DNA of 53,255 nucleotides. Source: Candidatus Gastranaerophilales bacterium. Lineage in GTDB: Bacteria; Cyanobacteriota; Vampirovibrionia; Gastranaerophilales; Gastranaerophilaceae. Positions 1 to 9,053 of this stretch are shown piece after piece (within the stretch, counting starts at the first letter, position 1; each line of letters begins with the position of its first letter). Made by a program: the position numbers and the translations under genes. Below the pieces are notes generated by a model. That model was not told where the DNA came from. It made no database searches and saw nothing but the letters and a program-made list of their open reading frames with translations. The DNA lies in NCBI GenBank assembly GCA_944326525.1, contig CALVEG010000012.1, positions 1 to 53,255 of the forward strand, written 5' to 3'.

Positions 1-51
1 TTGAAATTGCTGTAAAACATCTTATCTTTGAAAAAAGAAATCATCAATAAA

Positions 52-77
52 GAAAAGCAGCTAATTAGCTGCTTTTC
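52..77 (-). terminator. Palindromic terminator overlapping a stop codon
   Basis: A perfect 26-bp palindrome (two 13-bp halves) whose minus-strand 3' side runs into a T-rich stretch. It contains the stop codon of the minus-strand gene ending at 61, so the hairpin should end that transcript. Being symmetric, it could also stop transcription from the left. Confidence 0.75.
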
Positions 78-1209
78 CCGTAATTAATGCCTCTATTTCA
101 TTATTAGATTCAACTATTGATTTTATTGTTTCCCTAATCGGATTATTTTTATCTGTTATTGCTATATCATCATATATGACATCTAAGGTTTCAAAATAAT
201 TTTTCGAATTTATAAATTTATATACAACAGAATTTTTGTCATCTAAATCTTCCGTACGGACTCCAAATTTTTCTAAATGCTCCCTTACCCCTGCTTGCAG
301 TTCGTTTGCAATTTTAAAATCTTTTTCCATTGCTTTGTTTAAGATTTCATAATATTTTTCAGGAGTTTTTGACTTTTCAAAAATTCCTTTTAATGTTATA
401 TATACTCCTAATCTATTATCATTTATAATACTGTTTTTATTTAACACTTCAACAACTATTTGTTCGGCTTCCTCTTGTTTACCAACCAAAGACTTTATAG
501 CCGCTTGCATTAATTTGAATCCGGTTAATCCTCCACTTTCTACAATATCATTTGCAAATTTATTTTCTGCTTTGTCTAATACAATTTCATAAAAATCAGC
601 ATTTTCATTTGTACTAGGATCTAAATTGCGAATTTTGATATAATCTGCAATTGCATCATTATAGTCGTCAATATCTTCACTTTTTTTAACAATTTCATCC
701 AAATCTTTATCAAACCTTTTCAACACTTCTTCTCTCGGTAAAGTTTTAAATTCCTCAGGTGTTAAAAATTTATGGATATCTTCCACAAATTCAACATCTT
801 CGGCATCTGAACCGTCAAATACTTTCTTTGGTTCTTCTCCGCCAATTATTTTTATATCATCTGCCAATTCTGTTGTAGAATTTGGATTAATATCTGCATT
901 ATCTGGTTTTACACTAGGTTTTGTAACGCTGCCATTTACTTCCGGCGTATTACGCTCAACACTTTTTGTCGCATCACTTGCGCCACCTAACAGTTTTTGA
1001 ATTTTAGCCCCTAACTTACCCCTATAGCCAGCATAAACCAAACCGATTACAGCTAATGCTCCTAATCCTACTGTAACGGCTTTTCGAGTATTTTTGTTTG
1101 CAAACTTGTTATTTTGAGTATCTTCCATTGGGGAACTTACTGTATTTGATTCATTTTGTTTAAAATTAATTTTATTAACGTAATTTGTCTGAATAGGTAA
1201 GATTCTCAT
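61..1209 (-). CDS. Lineage-type hypothetical protein with one N-terminal membrane segment
   Basis: Function not recognised; 382 residues. I place the start at 1209 rather than at an in-frame codon 30 bp upstream, because a strong ribosome site (AAAGGAG) sits 5 nt before this ATG. The N-terminus carries the motif INFKQN (about residues 14-19), which resembles a motif near the start of other unknown proteins in this window. A single hydrophobic helix spans about residues 44-62. The rest is acidic, charged and predicted helical, with several short helical stretches between residues 130 and 370. No catalytic motif is visible. The gene is monocistronic, with its own terminator at the stop codon and a GGGTAA motif 52 bp upstream of the start. 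An anchored scaffold or envelope-associated protein is possible, but that is a guess. Confidence 0.7.
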   Translation of the reverse strand: MRILPIQTNYVNKINFKQNESNTVSSPMEDTQNNKFANKNTRKAVTVGLGALAVIGLVYAGYRGKLGAKIQKLLGGASDATKSVERNTPEVNGSVTKPSVKPDNADINPNSTTELADDIKIIGGEEPKKVFDGSDAEDVEFVEDIHKFLTPEEFKTLPREEVLKRFDKDLDEIVKKSEDIDDYNDAIADYIKIRNLDPSTNENADFYEIVLDKAENKFANDIVESGGLTGFKLMQAAIKSLVGKQEEAEQIVVEVLNKNSIINDNRLGVYITLKGIFEKSKTPEKYYEILNKAMEKDFKIANELQAGVREHLEKFGVRTEDLDDKNSVVYKFINSKNYFETLDVIYDDIAITDKNNPIRETIKSIVESNNEIEALITGKAAN

Positions 1210-1298
1210 TACAGCTCCTTTGATTCTACACAATTTCATAAAAACACGAAAAAAATTTTTTTACCCTAACTATTTATTATTCTTACAAAACTTCATAC

Positions 1299-1329
1299 AA
1301 AAAGAAGGCAGATAAACCGCCTTCTTTTT
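1299..1329 (-). terminator. Rho-independent terminator of the GGGtGRT operon
   Basis: Inverted repeat with 11-bp arms (AAAAAGAAGGC / GCCTTCTTTTT) and a 9-nt loop, followed on the minus strand by T residues. It lies 26 bp downstream of the stop codon of the gene at 1355-2356. Confidence 0.8.
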
Positions 1330-1354
1330 AAGTTTTTTGCTTTGTAGTAGCTAA

Positions 1355-2356
1355 TTACTTCAAAGCACCTTCAACAGCAACAGCAACTGCAACAGTTGCA
1401 CCTACCATTGGGTTGTTACCCATACCAATTACACCCATCATTTCTACGTGAGCAGGAACTGATGATGAACCGGCAAATTGAGCATCACCGTGCATTCTAC
1501 CCATAGTATCTGTCATACCGTAAGATGCAGGACCTGCAGCTACGTTATCAGGGTGAAGAGTTCTTCCTGTACCACCGCCTGATGCTACTGAGAAATATTT
1601 TCTTCCATTTTCATAGCACCATTTTTTGTAAGTGCCTGCTACCGGGTGTTGGAAACGAGTCGGGTTAGTTGAGTTACCTGTGATTGATACGTCAACGCCT
1701 TCGTGAATCATGATTGCAACACCTTCTGATACATCATCTGCACCGTAGCATTTAACTTTTGCTCTTTCTCCGTCTGAGAATGGTTGTTCTTTAACGATTT
1801 TCAATTCGCCTGTTTTGTAATCATATTTAGTTTCTACTGATGTGAAACCGTTGATTCTTGAAATGATGTATGCAGCATCTTTTCCAAGACCGTTCAAGAT
1901 TACTCTTAAAGGTTCTTTTCTTACTTTGTTAGCATTTCTTGCAATACCAATAGCACCTTCAGCTGCTGCAAATGATTCGTGACCTGCTAAGAAACAGAAA
2001 CATTTTGTTTCTTCTCTTAACAACATAGCTGCTAAGTTACCGTGACCTAGACCAACTTTTCTTGTATCACCAACTGATCCCGGTACTGCAAATGCTTGTA
2101 AGCCTTCACCAATTGCTTCAGCAGCTTCTGCTGCAGTTTTTGTACCTTTTTTCAATGCAATTGCGCATCCTAAAGTATATGCCCATACAGCGTTTTCAAA
2201 TGCGATAGGCTGAATACCTTTAACAATTTTATCAACATCAATACCTTTTGATAAACAAAGATCACGAGCTTCTTCCAATGAGTTGAAACCATATTCAGGT
2301 AAAACTTTGTTCAATCTAGCTTGACGTCTGTCTTGTCCTTCAAATTTTACTGTCAT
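1355..2356 (-). CDS. GGGtGRT family protein
   Basis: 333 residues, full length for this uncharacterised family. The name-giving motif is present as SGGGTGRT (residues 259-266), inside a glycine-rich region with several conserved His and Cys residues. A ribosome site (AGAGGAAA) precedes the ATG. The gene lies 49 bp downstream of an iron-sulfur scaffold-like gene on the same strand and shares its terminator, so the two form an operon. This pairing is known from gut Bacteroidetes and Firmicutes (from memory) and suggests a role tied to an Fe-S cluster or metal cofactor, but the biochemical function is not established. The glycine-rich motif could bind a nucleotide or phosphate; that is inference. 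Confidence 0.9.
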   Translation of the reverse strand: MTVKFEGQDRRQARLNKVLPEYGFNSLEEARDLCLSKGIDVDKIVKGIQPIAFENAVWAYTLGCAIALKKGTKTAAEAAEAIGEGLQAFAVPGSVGDTRKVGLGHGNLAAMLLREETKCFCFLAGHESFAAAEGAIGIARNANKVRKEPLRVILNGLGKDAAYIISRINGFTSVETKYDYKTGELKIVKEQPFSDGERAKVKCYGADDVSEGVAIMIHEGVDVSITGNSTNPTRFQHPVAGTYKKWCYENGRKYFSVASGGGTGRTLHPDNVAAGPASYGMTDTMGRMHGDAQFAGSSSVPAHVEMMGVIGMGNNPMVGATVAVAVAVEGALK

Positions 2357-2405
2357 TTTTATTTCCTCTTAATTTAATTTACTTAATTATTAACTGACTT
2401 GTTTA

Positions 2406-3110
2406 TTACTCAACTCTTGGGTCAATTTTCTTCACAGCGTCAGCAAATCTTCCATAAGTACCTGTGAATTTTTCCAAAGCTTCTTTTGGATCAACACCTT
2501 TTTTAACTGCATCCATGAATTTACCAAGGTGAACAAATTTGTAACCGATAACTTCATCGTTTTTGTCCAAGCCTAATTCAAGAACATAGCCTTCTGCAAC
2601 TTCTAAGTATCTTGGTCCTTTTTGTTTTGTTGAGAAGATTGTACCTACTTGTGAACGAAGACCTTTTCCTAAGTCTTCAAGTCCAGCACCTACCGGCAAT
2701 CCGCCTTCTGAGAATGCTGTCTGAGTTCTACCGTAAACAATTTGTAAAAATAATTCTCTCATAGCAACGTTAATAGCGTCACATACAAGGTCAGTATTCA
2801 AAGCTTCTAATAGAGTTTTGCCAGGCAAAATTTCAGCAGCCATTGCAGCTGAGTGTGTCATACCTGAACATCCAAGTGTTTCTACCAAAGCTTCTTGGAT
2901 AATACCGTCTTTAACATTAAGAGTTAATTTGCAAGTTCCCTGTTGAGGTGCGCAGCATCCACAACCGTGAGTTAAACCTGAAATTTCTTCGATTTTTTTA
3001 ACCTTTGTCCATTCACCTTCTTGAGGTATCGGAGCAGGTTCACCTTTTACACCGCGTTTTACGCAGCACATTTCTTCTACTTCGTGTGTAAGTTGTATAC
3101 GATCCAACAT
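2406..3110 (-). CDS. Iron-sulfur cluster assembly scaffold-like protein (NifU/IscU N-terminal type)
   Basis: 234 residues with an IscU-like core. Candidate cluster ligands are Cys50, Cys52, Cys53 and Cys60 (in the stretch HGCGCCAPQQGTC) and Cys81 in LGCSGMTHS, which corresponds to the conserved GC motif of scaffold proteins. Two more cysteines (15, 16) lie at the N-terminus. The C-terminal ~90 residues extend beyond a plain IscU domain. A GGGAG ribosome site precedes the ATG. It is the first gene of a two-gene operon with the GGGtGRT protein, and no cysteine desulfurase or other SUF/ISC gene is nearby. This specialised scaffold may serve its operon partner rather than general Fe-S assembly (inference). 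Confidence 0.85.
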   Translation of the reverse strand: MLDRIQLTHEVEEMCCVKRGVKGEPAPIPQEGEWTKVKKIEEISGLTHGCGCCAPQQGTCKLTLNVKDGIIQEALVETLGCSGMTHSAAMAAEILPGKTLLEALNTDLVCDAINVAMRELFLQIVYGRTQTAFSEGGLPVGAGLEDLGKGLRSQVGTIFSTKQKGPRYLEVAEGYVLELGLDKNDEVIGYKFVHLGKFMDAVKKGVDPKEALEKFTGTYGRFADAVKKIDPRVE

Positions 3111-3216
3111 TTTCTATACTCCCTTCGGTTATATACAAGACTATTGTATGTGCTGAAAAGGCTTAGTCAAGAATTTACGTGCGGGGAAAATTTACCAATT
3201 TATAAAATATTTAATT

Positions 3217-3241
3217 AGTGAGTCGTAACGACGCAACCTAC
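3217..3241. repeat. Diverged copy of the GGTGCGTC palindromic repeat
   Basis: About 25 bp (starts AGTGAGTCGTAACGACGCAA) matching the 30.5-31.0 kb palindromes except for a few substitutions. It lies in the gap between the NifU-like gene and tsaC. It is a degenerate member of a dispersed intergenic repeat. Confidence 0.6.
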
Positions 3242-3263
3242 TAATTTTAATTAGCTTTAGAGC

Positions 3264-3851
3264 TTATAAATCTAAATTTATTGCACCTTGGCGGAAGATT
3301 TTTATTTCATCATCAAAAACCCCTGCAACAGTGGATTCTAAGCCCTTTGCAAAATATCCGTAATCAGGAATTACCAAATCTGCTAAATCCTTCATATTTT
3401 CAAGTGCCTGTTCATAAGTTTTGGCACTCGGTTGATGCGATAAATTTGCGCTAGTCGTTGCAAGAACATGACCTGTAGCAATTTCACAAATTTCCTTGAA
3501 CACTTCATTATCAGGAACTCTAATCCCGACTGTATTCATGCCTGACGTTACAAAATCAGGAGTTTTAGAGCTTTTTTCCACAACAAGGGTTAATGCGCCC
3601 GGAAAATATTTTTTTATAAGCATTGAAGCTGTTTTTGAAAGCGGTTGGCGAACATATTCTAGCAGATTATAAGCCTCGTTTGACATCAAAATCAGCGGCT
3701 TTTGAGCTTCACGATGTTTGATTTCGTAAATCTTTTTAACACCCTTTTCGTTCTCCGGCAGGCACCCCAAACCCCAGACGGTATCAGTTACATAAGCTAT
3801 TACTCCGCCGTTATCCAAAACTTCTTTTATTTCTTCTTTATTTTCCAGCAT
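3264..3851 (-). CDS. tsaC: L-threonylcarbamoyladenylate synthase
   Basis: 195 residues, YrdC/TsaC length without the C-terminal Sua5 domain. The enzyme makes threonylcarbamoyl-AMP from threonine, bicarbonate and ATP, the first step of t6A37 formation in ANN-decoding tRNAs. Family hallmarks are visible: the N-terminal YVTDTVWGLGC stretch, KHREAQKPL (the Lys/Arg nucleotide-binding motif), and TTSANLS followed by LESTV near the C-terminus. An AAGGGAAA ribosome site lies upstream of the ATG. The gene is followed by an 84-bp spacer that holds a repeat, and is preceded by a palindromic element and a GIY-YIG gene that seem to have been inserted behind murJ. Cytoplasmic housekeeping gene. Confidence 0.93.
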   Translation of the reverse strand: MLENKEEIKEVLDNGGVIAYVTDTVWGLGCLPENEKGVKKIYEIKHREAQKPLILMSNEAYNLLEYVRQPLSKTASMLIKKYFPGALTLVVEKSSKTPDFVTSGMNTVGIRVPDNEVFKEICEIATGHVLATTSANLSHQPSAKTYEQALENMKDLADLVIPDYGYFAKGLESTVAGVFDDEIKIFRQGAINLDL

Positions 3852-3884
3852 TTAATTTCCCTTTTTATTTTTCAAAATCGTGTT

Positions 3885-3943
3885 TGTCATACTGAATTTA
3901 TTTCAGTATCTCATTTAGATTCTGAAACAAGTTCAGAATGACA
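3885..3943. repeat. 59-bp palindromic REP/MITE-like element
   Basis: Two 27-bp arms (3885-3911 and 3917-3943) match at 23 of 27 positions as an inverted repeat around a 5-nt loop. Each arm ends with TGTCAT. Elements with this TGTCATTCTGAA...TTCAG pattern are scattered in many bacterial genomes (general knowledge). It lies 22 bp downstream of the GIY-YIG nuclease gene and could also act as that gene's transcript end. Confidence 0.8.
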
Positions 3944-3965
3944 AGAAAATCAAATACGATTTTAT

Positions 3966-4259
3966 CTATATTATACTATCATATAAATCTGTAAAATCAG
4001 GATTTTTTTCTTTTATTTTATTTATTTTCCATTCTCTATGCCAATTTTTTATTTGTTTTTCTCTTTTTATTGCATTTTCTATGTCGTTAAAAACTTCAAA
4101 ATACACAAGTTTATTTAAGTTATACCTCTTTGAAAAACCTTCTATAACTTTATTCTTATGTTCCCAAATTCTTCTAGACAAACAAGAAGTTACACCTGTG
4201 TAAAAAACCGTATTTAATTTATTAGTTATTATATAGATATAAAATTGAGTTTCATCCAT
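3966..4259 (-). CDS. GIY-YIG nuclease superfamily protein (UPF0213/YhbQ-like)
   Basis: 97 residues, the typical size of stand-alone GIY-YIG domains. The signature appears as YIYI followed by FYTGVT (residues 7-23). Next come the conserved Arg in LSRRIWEHK, the region YFEVFNDIENAIKRE with a metal-binding Glu, and KREKQIKNWHREWK typical of this subfamily. Such domains cleave DNA with one divalent metal; the cellular role of the stand-alone bacterial forms is poorly known. Its ATG starts 1 nt after the murJ stop codon, with no good ribosome site, so translation is probably coupled to murJ. A 59-bp palindrome lies just behind it. Together they look like an inserted unit between murJ and tsaC. Confidence 0.88.
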   Translation of the reverse strand: MDETQFYIYIITNKLNTVFYTGVTSCLSRRIWEHKNKVIEGFSKRYNLNKLVYFEVFNDIENAIKREKQIKNWHREWKINKIKEKNPDFTDLYDSII

Positions 4260-4260
4260 A

Positions 4261-5868
4261 TCACAACTTTAATTTTCCTCTCAGCCTCTGCGCAAGTTCT
4301 GAAGCATAATCCATTTTCATAATCAAATTCAACGGCACATACACCGCCATACAAAGCACAAATATAAACCCTATTTTTACCAATTCATATACATACTTTG
4401 GCAACTCTATATATTTATCATAGAAAAATGCTGCTGCCATACAAGTTACAAATGTAACCCCGCCAGCAACAAGCATTTTAAATAAATTCGTAAACAAAGA
4501 TTTATAATCCATTTTCATTTTTTTATTTATCAAAACTCCTAAGACACAAGCATTAAAAAGAGTTACTAAAGAAGTTGACAAAGTAATTCCGCCAATTCCC
4601 ATCTGCCATTTTGCAATGAACAAAATATTTAGGAAAAATTTTAACACAATTGAAGAAAATGCCACCACAAAAGGTGTTGCGCTATCGTTAAACGAATAAT
4701 AAACTCTTGTTATTGAATCTCTGAAAACATAAGGAAGAATTGATGCAGACAAGAACCAAAGCGCTTCCGCCACCATAAATGTCGCATTTGCGTCAAACAC
4801 CCCGCGCTCAAAAACAAGTCTGATACTATCTAATCCGACAACAAGAATTCCTATTATAATCGGGATTGCAGCAAAGAAAAGAACCCCGACACCTTTATTA
4901 AAATACTTTCTAATTCCGTCGTAATCTTTATCAGCCACAAGCCTTGCAAAAATCGGGAAAAGCGGAACCAAAAATGCCGTAACCAAAATCCCAACAGGAA
5001 ACTGGAAAACCCTATTCGCATAACCTATTGCAGTCCAAGCACCTTCTGATATTGAAGATGTGAAAAACATATCGACGTAAATATGAATTTGTCCAACGGT
5101 TGAACTCAAAACCGCAGGGAAAAGCAATTCACAAATCTCTTTAAAATGCGGATTATTTGTAAATTCTAAATTCGGGCGCAATTTATACCCTAATTTTCTG
5201 ATATTCGGATACTGGATTACAAGCTGCATAATTGCACCGATTGTCGTTGCCCAGGCAAGGGCATAACCTTTCTTGTCATCAGGAGCTGCTGCAACAGACA
5301 TTGCAATTATTGCAATACTCATAATTATCGGCGATAAATTTGGAAGCATAAATTGCTTATAAATAATTAAAATCCCATAATAAATTCCGACAATTCCACC
5401 GACAACAAGCAATGGCGTCATTATTCTTAGATGCTCTGCGGCTAGTCCTATCATATCCGACGAACCATTTGAGATAATCAATCCCATAATTTCTTTTGGG
5501 AATATAAATATCAAAACCGACAGCACTAAGAAAAACAATATCGTCGCTGTCATAAAAGTTGAATATAATTTATTAACCTTCTCAGAAGGCTTGTCGCTTA
5601 ATGACGGAATAAGCTTTGAAAAAATCGCAACCGTTGCACTGTGAAAAGGCCCGCCAACTCCGCCTAATAATATTAAAGACAGTGACGGAATTTGATACGC
5701 ATAATAATAAGCGTCTGACACTAACGTTGCCCCGTAATAATTTGCAATTACAACATCTCTTATAAATCCTATCAATTTACTTACAATTGTAACTACCGCA
5801 ATAAGCCAAGCAGCTTTTAATACACTTGTTGTTTTTGAATCTCTATTTAATTCCGCTTTATTTTCCAT
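4261..5868 (-). CDS. murJ: Lipid II flippase MurJ (MviN family)
   Basis: 535 residues with about 14 hydrophobic helices. The N-terminal region SKLIGFIRDVVIANYYGA is the MurJ hallmark, with the conserved charged residues in the first helices, followed by SDAYYYAYQIPSL. The protein moves undecaprenyl-pyrophosphoryl-MurNAc(pentapeptide)-GlcNAc across the inner membrane for peptidoglycan synthesis. A central conserved stretch with an Arg (EGAWTAIGYANRVFQFPVGI, about residues 276-295) is also family-typical. No clear ribosome site is seen before the ATG. A SpoIID-like gene lies 75 bp upstream and a GIY-YIG gene directly follows. Confidence 0.95.
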   Translation of the reverse strand: MENKAELNRDSKTTSVLKAAWLIAVVTIVSKLIGFIRDVVIANYYGATLVSDAYYYAYQIPSLSLILLGGVGGPFHSATVAIFSKLIPSLSDKPSEKVNKLYSTFMTATILFFLVLSVLIFIFPKEIMGLIISNGSSDMIGLAAEHLRIMTPLLVVGGIVGIYYGILIIYKQFMLPNLSPIIMSIAIIAMSVAAAPDDKKGYALAWATTIGAIMQLVIQYPNIRKLGYKLRPNLEFTNNPHFKEICELLFPAVLSSTVGQIHIYVDMFFTSSISEGAWTAIGYANRVFQFPVGILVTAFLVPLFPIFARLVADKDYDGIRKYFNKGVGVLFFAAIPIIIGILVVGLDSIRLVFERGVFDANATFMVAEALWFLSASILPYVFRDSITRVYYSFNDSATPFVVAFSSIVLKFFLNILFIAKWQMGIGGITLSTSLVTLFNACVLGVLINKKMKMDYKSLFTNLFKMLVAGGVTFVTCMAAAFFYDKYIELPKYVYELVKIGFIFVLCMAVYVPLNLIMKMDYASELAQRLRGKLKL

Positions 5869-5943
5869 ACTTTTGTAATTTTGTCTCTTTTTAATTTTGT
5901 AAATGCTCTAAAACTTTCTAATCAGCGCATTACTAACAATTCC

Positions 5944-7695
5944 CTACCAATCGTAACTCGCTTCATCACGTTTTACAAGTTCAATAAATAATCTCACCGC
6001 TTTTTTGTTTCCTTCCGCTATCGGATAAGAAAAAGTTATCGTATTAATCCCTTTTTTCAAATATTTTGAAATATCAATCCTGCAAATTCTGCTTGATGGC
6101 AAAAAACCCTGACAAAGCGGAAATGAATATTCTTTTCCGTTAATTTCAGCCAAAAGCGTTGACACAAGGTATTTGTTATCAACAATAATTTCTGCGTGTT
6201 TTTCAGGCGCATAAAAATTCTGTGTAATTGTCCGCTGAGTTTCATCTGCTGATAAAATTATCGGCTTTGTTCCAAGCGTAATCCCGCTGTAATAATGCTG
6301 GAGAATTTTATAAAACGGAAGTTTCATCTCACTTCCCATAAACCCTGCTCCAAACTGGCTCATCCCGACACCATGTCCGAAGCCTCCGCCGTATGCTTTA
6401 ATTGTTGTCAATTTCCCTTTATCGTCAAACTGAGGCTCAAACACCACATTTGCACTCGGAAGTGCCTTGCCGTCTTTAGTAAATAATCTTCGAATTACAA
6501 GTTCTTTATATATCTTGTAAGTTCCGCTTGAAGTCACAACATCTACTTCAACAATTTTGCCGGATTTCCCGCGTTTTTTAACTTCTATTGATAAAATTTC
6601 GCCTAATTTGTCACCTTTTTTAAACACAGGTTTTACAAAACCGGTTGCTGACTGCGCAACAAGTGTTCCTTCTAACGCAGTTCTCAATTCTTCAGCCTGC
6701 CATTCTCGTGTCCAACGAAAATAAGGTGATCTTATATCATAAGAATCCGGTGTTGATTTGTAAAAAGCAGCAGCTGCTTCTTCCGTATCAAGCGGAGTTT
6801 GACTCGCCATATCAGGTTTTGCAACCAAATAAGGTTTCTCATCTGATGGAAATTCCTTCGTCTTTGGATCTGAAAAAGCATAAGAATAACTTTCCGTATA
6901 TCCGCCCGCTGTCGATGAATACTGAGCCAAAATTAAATCCCATCCGTAAAGTGCAACAATTCCAGTTGTTTCATTAACAGCTTTATCCGACAAATCTGTC
7001 TCAGTATTTGCGCCATAATAAACCTGACTTGCAACGGAATCCACAACATCATAATTCGGTGAAGCCTTTGTTCTTGGGGTTAGAACATAATTTCTTGCCG
7101 CAACACTTTGAGCTTTCAAAGCCTCTAACCCAAATCTTACAGGCATTTCGTTTGGCACTACCCCTTTTAAATATTCTTCGACCTCTACCACGTTTACAAG
7201 ATTAAATTTACTGTCATTTTTTTTGACAAGCTGCAAAGCCCCATGATAAAGCGCCTGCTTGCCTGCTCTTTTTAATCCGGTAACCCCCAAAAGCCCGCCG
7301 TCACAAGTAAATGTAACAGGCCCTGTCATTTCAGACGCTATATTTCCATCCTCGTCATAAATCGTAAACAACCCGCCTGAATATTCAACCTTAATATTGC
7401 TGTCTTTTGGGAAAATAGCAGTCGACATCCCGTCATTATAAACCTGAATCCCGTCGGTACCATAAATTGAAACTGTGTCATAATCGTAAGTTCCAAATCC
7501 TGTCGTTGCAATTCCAACTCTAACAACTTCAGACTGCGGCTTCAATTGAGATGCTCTAATTTCTGCCTCATGCGCGATTTTCATAGTTTCTGCAGGTATA
7601 AAAGGCTGTAAAGATGCAGCATTAACCTGCGCTGTAAAAGTTACAGTGCTTAAAATTAAAGCTAAGGGAACTATAAATTTTACTTTAACTCCCAC
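5944..7695 (-). CDS. Secreted SpoIID/LytB-domain protein
   Basis: 583 residues starting at a GTG that lies inside the end of cysS (16-bp overlap), with an AGAAGG ribosome site 7 nt before it. A signal peptide covers residues 1-26 (hydrophobic core LALILSTVTFTA, cut after QVNA). The SpoIID domain follows, with the family motifs EYLKGVVPNEMP, ALKAQSVAARNYVL and GGGFGHGVGMSQFGAG. Proteins of this family include lytic transglycosylases that remove stem peptides or cleave denuded glycan, and amidase enhancers. The last ~90 residues form an extra beta-rich region. In a non-sporulating diderm this is best read as an exported peptidoglycan-remodelling protein. Overlap with cysS implies coupled translation. 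Confidence 0.9.
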   Translation of the reverse strand: MGVKVKFIVPLALILSTVTFTAQVNAASLQPFIPAETMKIAHEAEIRASQLKPQSEVVRVGIATTGFGTYDYDTVSIYGTDGIQVYNDGMSTAIFPKDSNIKVEYSGGLFTIYDEDGNIASEMTGPVTFTCDGGLLGVTGLKRAGKQALYHGALQLVKKNDSKFNLVNVVEVEEYLKGVVPNEMPVRFGLEALKAQSVAARNYVLTPRTKASPNYDVVDSVASQVYYGANTETDLSDKAVNETTGIVALYGWDLILAQYSSTAGGYTESYSYAFSDPKTKEFPSDEKPYLVAKPDMASQTPLDTEEAAAAFYKSTPDSYDIRSPYFRWTREWQAEELRTALEGTLVAQSATGFVKPVFKKGDKLGEILSIEVKKRGKSGKIVEVDVVTSSGTYKIYKELVIRRLFTKDGKALPSANVVFEPQFDDKGKLTTIKAYGGGFGHGVGMSQFGAGFMGSEMKLPFYKILQHYYSGITLGTKPIILSADETQRTITQNFYAPEKHAEIIVDNKYLVSTLLAEINGKEYSFPLCQGFLPSSRICRIDISKYLKKGINTITFSYPIAEGNKKAVRLFIELVKRDEASYDW

Positions 7696-9053
7696 GTCGT
7701 ACCTTCTTTTGAATCTTTTAAAATTATCCCTTCTTCATCGAAGGCTACTCGAATTTTGTCCGCAACCGCCCAGTTCTTTTCTTCTCTTGCTTTTTTACGG
7801 TATGCCAAAATCTCTTCCATTGTGCCGAATTTTTCATCTAACTTTGCTGAAATTCTTTCAACTACAGCTTTTAATTCATCCTCTGAAAGTTTTGCCTTTT
7901 CAAAAGTGAAGCCTAATACTGTTGCTAATTTATACAATATTGTGTAAGCCCCATCTTCATCTTTATTAGCTTTGTTTGTTAATTCAAAAAGCACCGCAAG
8001 AGCCTTAGATGTATTCAAATCGTCATCCATAGCTTCTGTAAAAGCTTTGTATTCCTCAGTTTTTGTAATATCTAAATCTTCATTCAGTTTAGTTCTTTTT
8101 GCATTTAACATTCTTTTTACACCTGCTTGAGCAGATGAAAGTGCTTCATCTGAAAATTCAACAGGCATTCTGTAATGATTTGTCAGAATGAAAAATCTTA
8201 TTGTATTTGAATCGTATTTTTTCAATAATTCATCAATTGTAAGAAAATTGCCTAAGGATTTTGACATTTTTTCTTTATTAATAGTCACAAATCCGTTGTG
8301 TAACCAGTAATTTACGAATTTGCAGCCGTTAGCGCATTCTGATTGAGCAATTTCATTTTCGTGATGAGGGAAAATCAAATCCGCTCCGCCTGCGTGAATA
8401 TCTATGGTTTTACCAAGGTATTTTCTGCTCATTGCAGAACACTCTATATGCCACCCGGGACGTCCGACTCCCCAAGGACTTTTGTAACCAAATTTTTCAT
8501 CTTTTTTCCACAATGCAAAATCAAGCGGATCTTCCTTCTTGTCACCTACTTCAATTCTTACACCGCTTTCTAATTGATCAATAGGCTGCTTCGAAAGATA
8601 ACCGTATTGAGGGAATTTTTTTACTCTGAAATATACATCTCCGTCAACTTCGTAAGCAAAGCCTTTATTAATTAAATCTTTTACTATTGAAATCATTTCG
8701 CCTAATGTTTTTGTGGCAAATGGCTCAATATCAGGTTTTAAAGTATTCAAAGCTTTCATTGAATTTTCAAACTGCTTATACCAATACTGTGAAACTTCCT
8801 CAGGTGTCTTATTTTCCTTTTCAGCTTTTTTAAGAATCTTGTCGTCTACATCCGTAACATTACGGCAATATGTAACATCATACCCTTTAAACTTTAAATA
8901 TCTGTATAAAACATCCCAAGTTATATAACATCTTGCATGCCCCAAATGTGCATAATCATACACTGTCGGCCCGCATACATACATCTTTACCTTGTTTTCT
9001 TCTATCGGCTTAAATTCCTCTATCTGATTGCTATAAGAGTTGTGTAACTTCAT
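7680..9053 (-). CDS. cysS: Cysteine--tRNA ligase
   Basis: 457 residues from the ATG at 9053, which has a GAGG ribosome site; an upstream in-frame start at 9098 lacks one. It charges tRNA-Cys with cysteine. Class I signatures are clear: HLGH (residues 36-39) for HIGH, and KMSKS (262-266). The zinc that discriminates cysteine is held by Cys27, Cys205, His230 and Glu234, all present. The anticodon-binding C-terminal region is complete. It overlaps the next gene (SpoIID-like) by 16 bp. Confidence 0.96.
   Translation of the reverse strand: MKLHNSYSNQIEEFKPIEENKVKMYVCGPTVYDYAHLGHARCYITWDVLYRYLKFKGYDVTYCRNVTDVDDKILKKAEKENKTPEEVSQYWYKQFENSMKALNTLKPDIEPFATKTLGEMISIVKDLINKGFAYEVDGDVYFRVKKFPQYGYLSKQPIDQLESGVRIEVGDKKEDPLDFALWKKDEKFGYKSPWGVGRPGWHIECSAMSRKYLGKTIDIHAGGADLIFPHHENEIAQSECANGCKFVNYWLHNGFVTINKEKMSKSLGNFLTIDELLKKYDSNTIRFFILTNHYRMPVEFSDEALSSAQAGVKRMLNAKRTKLNEDLDITKTEEYKAFTEAMDDDLNTSKALAVLFELTNKANKDEDGAYTILYKLATVLGFTFEKAKLSEDELKAVVERISAKLDEKFGTMEEILAYRKKAREEKNWAVADKIRVAFDEEGIILKDSKEGTTWELK

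Noticed and set aside
3021..3218. A 65-codon plus-strand frame over the start of the NifU-like gene
   Set aside because: It is the complement of a well-supported gene and has no ribosome site or recognisable features.
7008..7205. Plus-strand frames inside the SpoIID-like and cysS genes
   Set aside because: They are antisense shadows of clearly coding sequence with conserved motifs.
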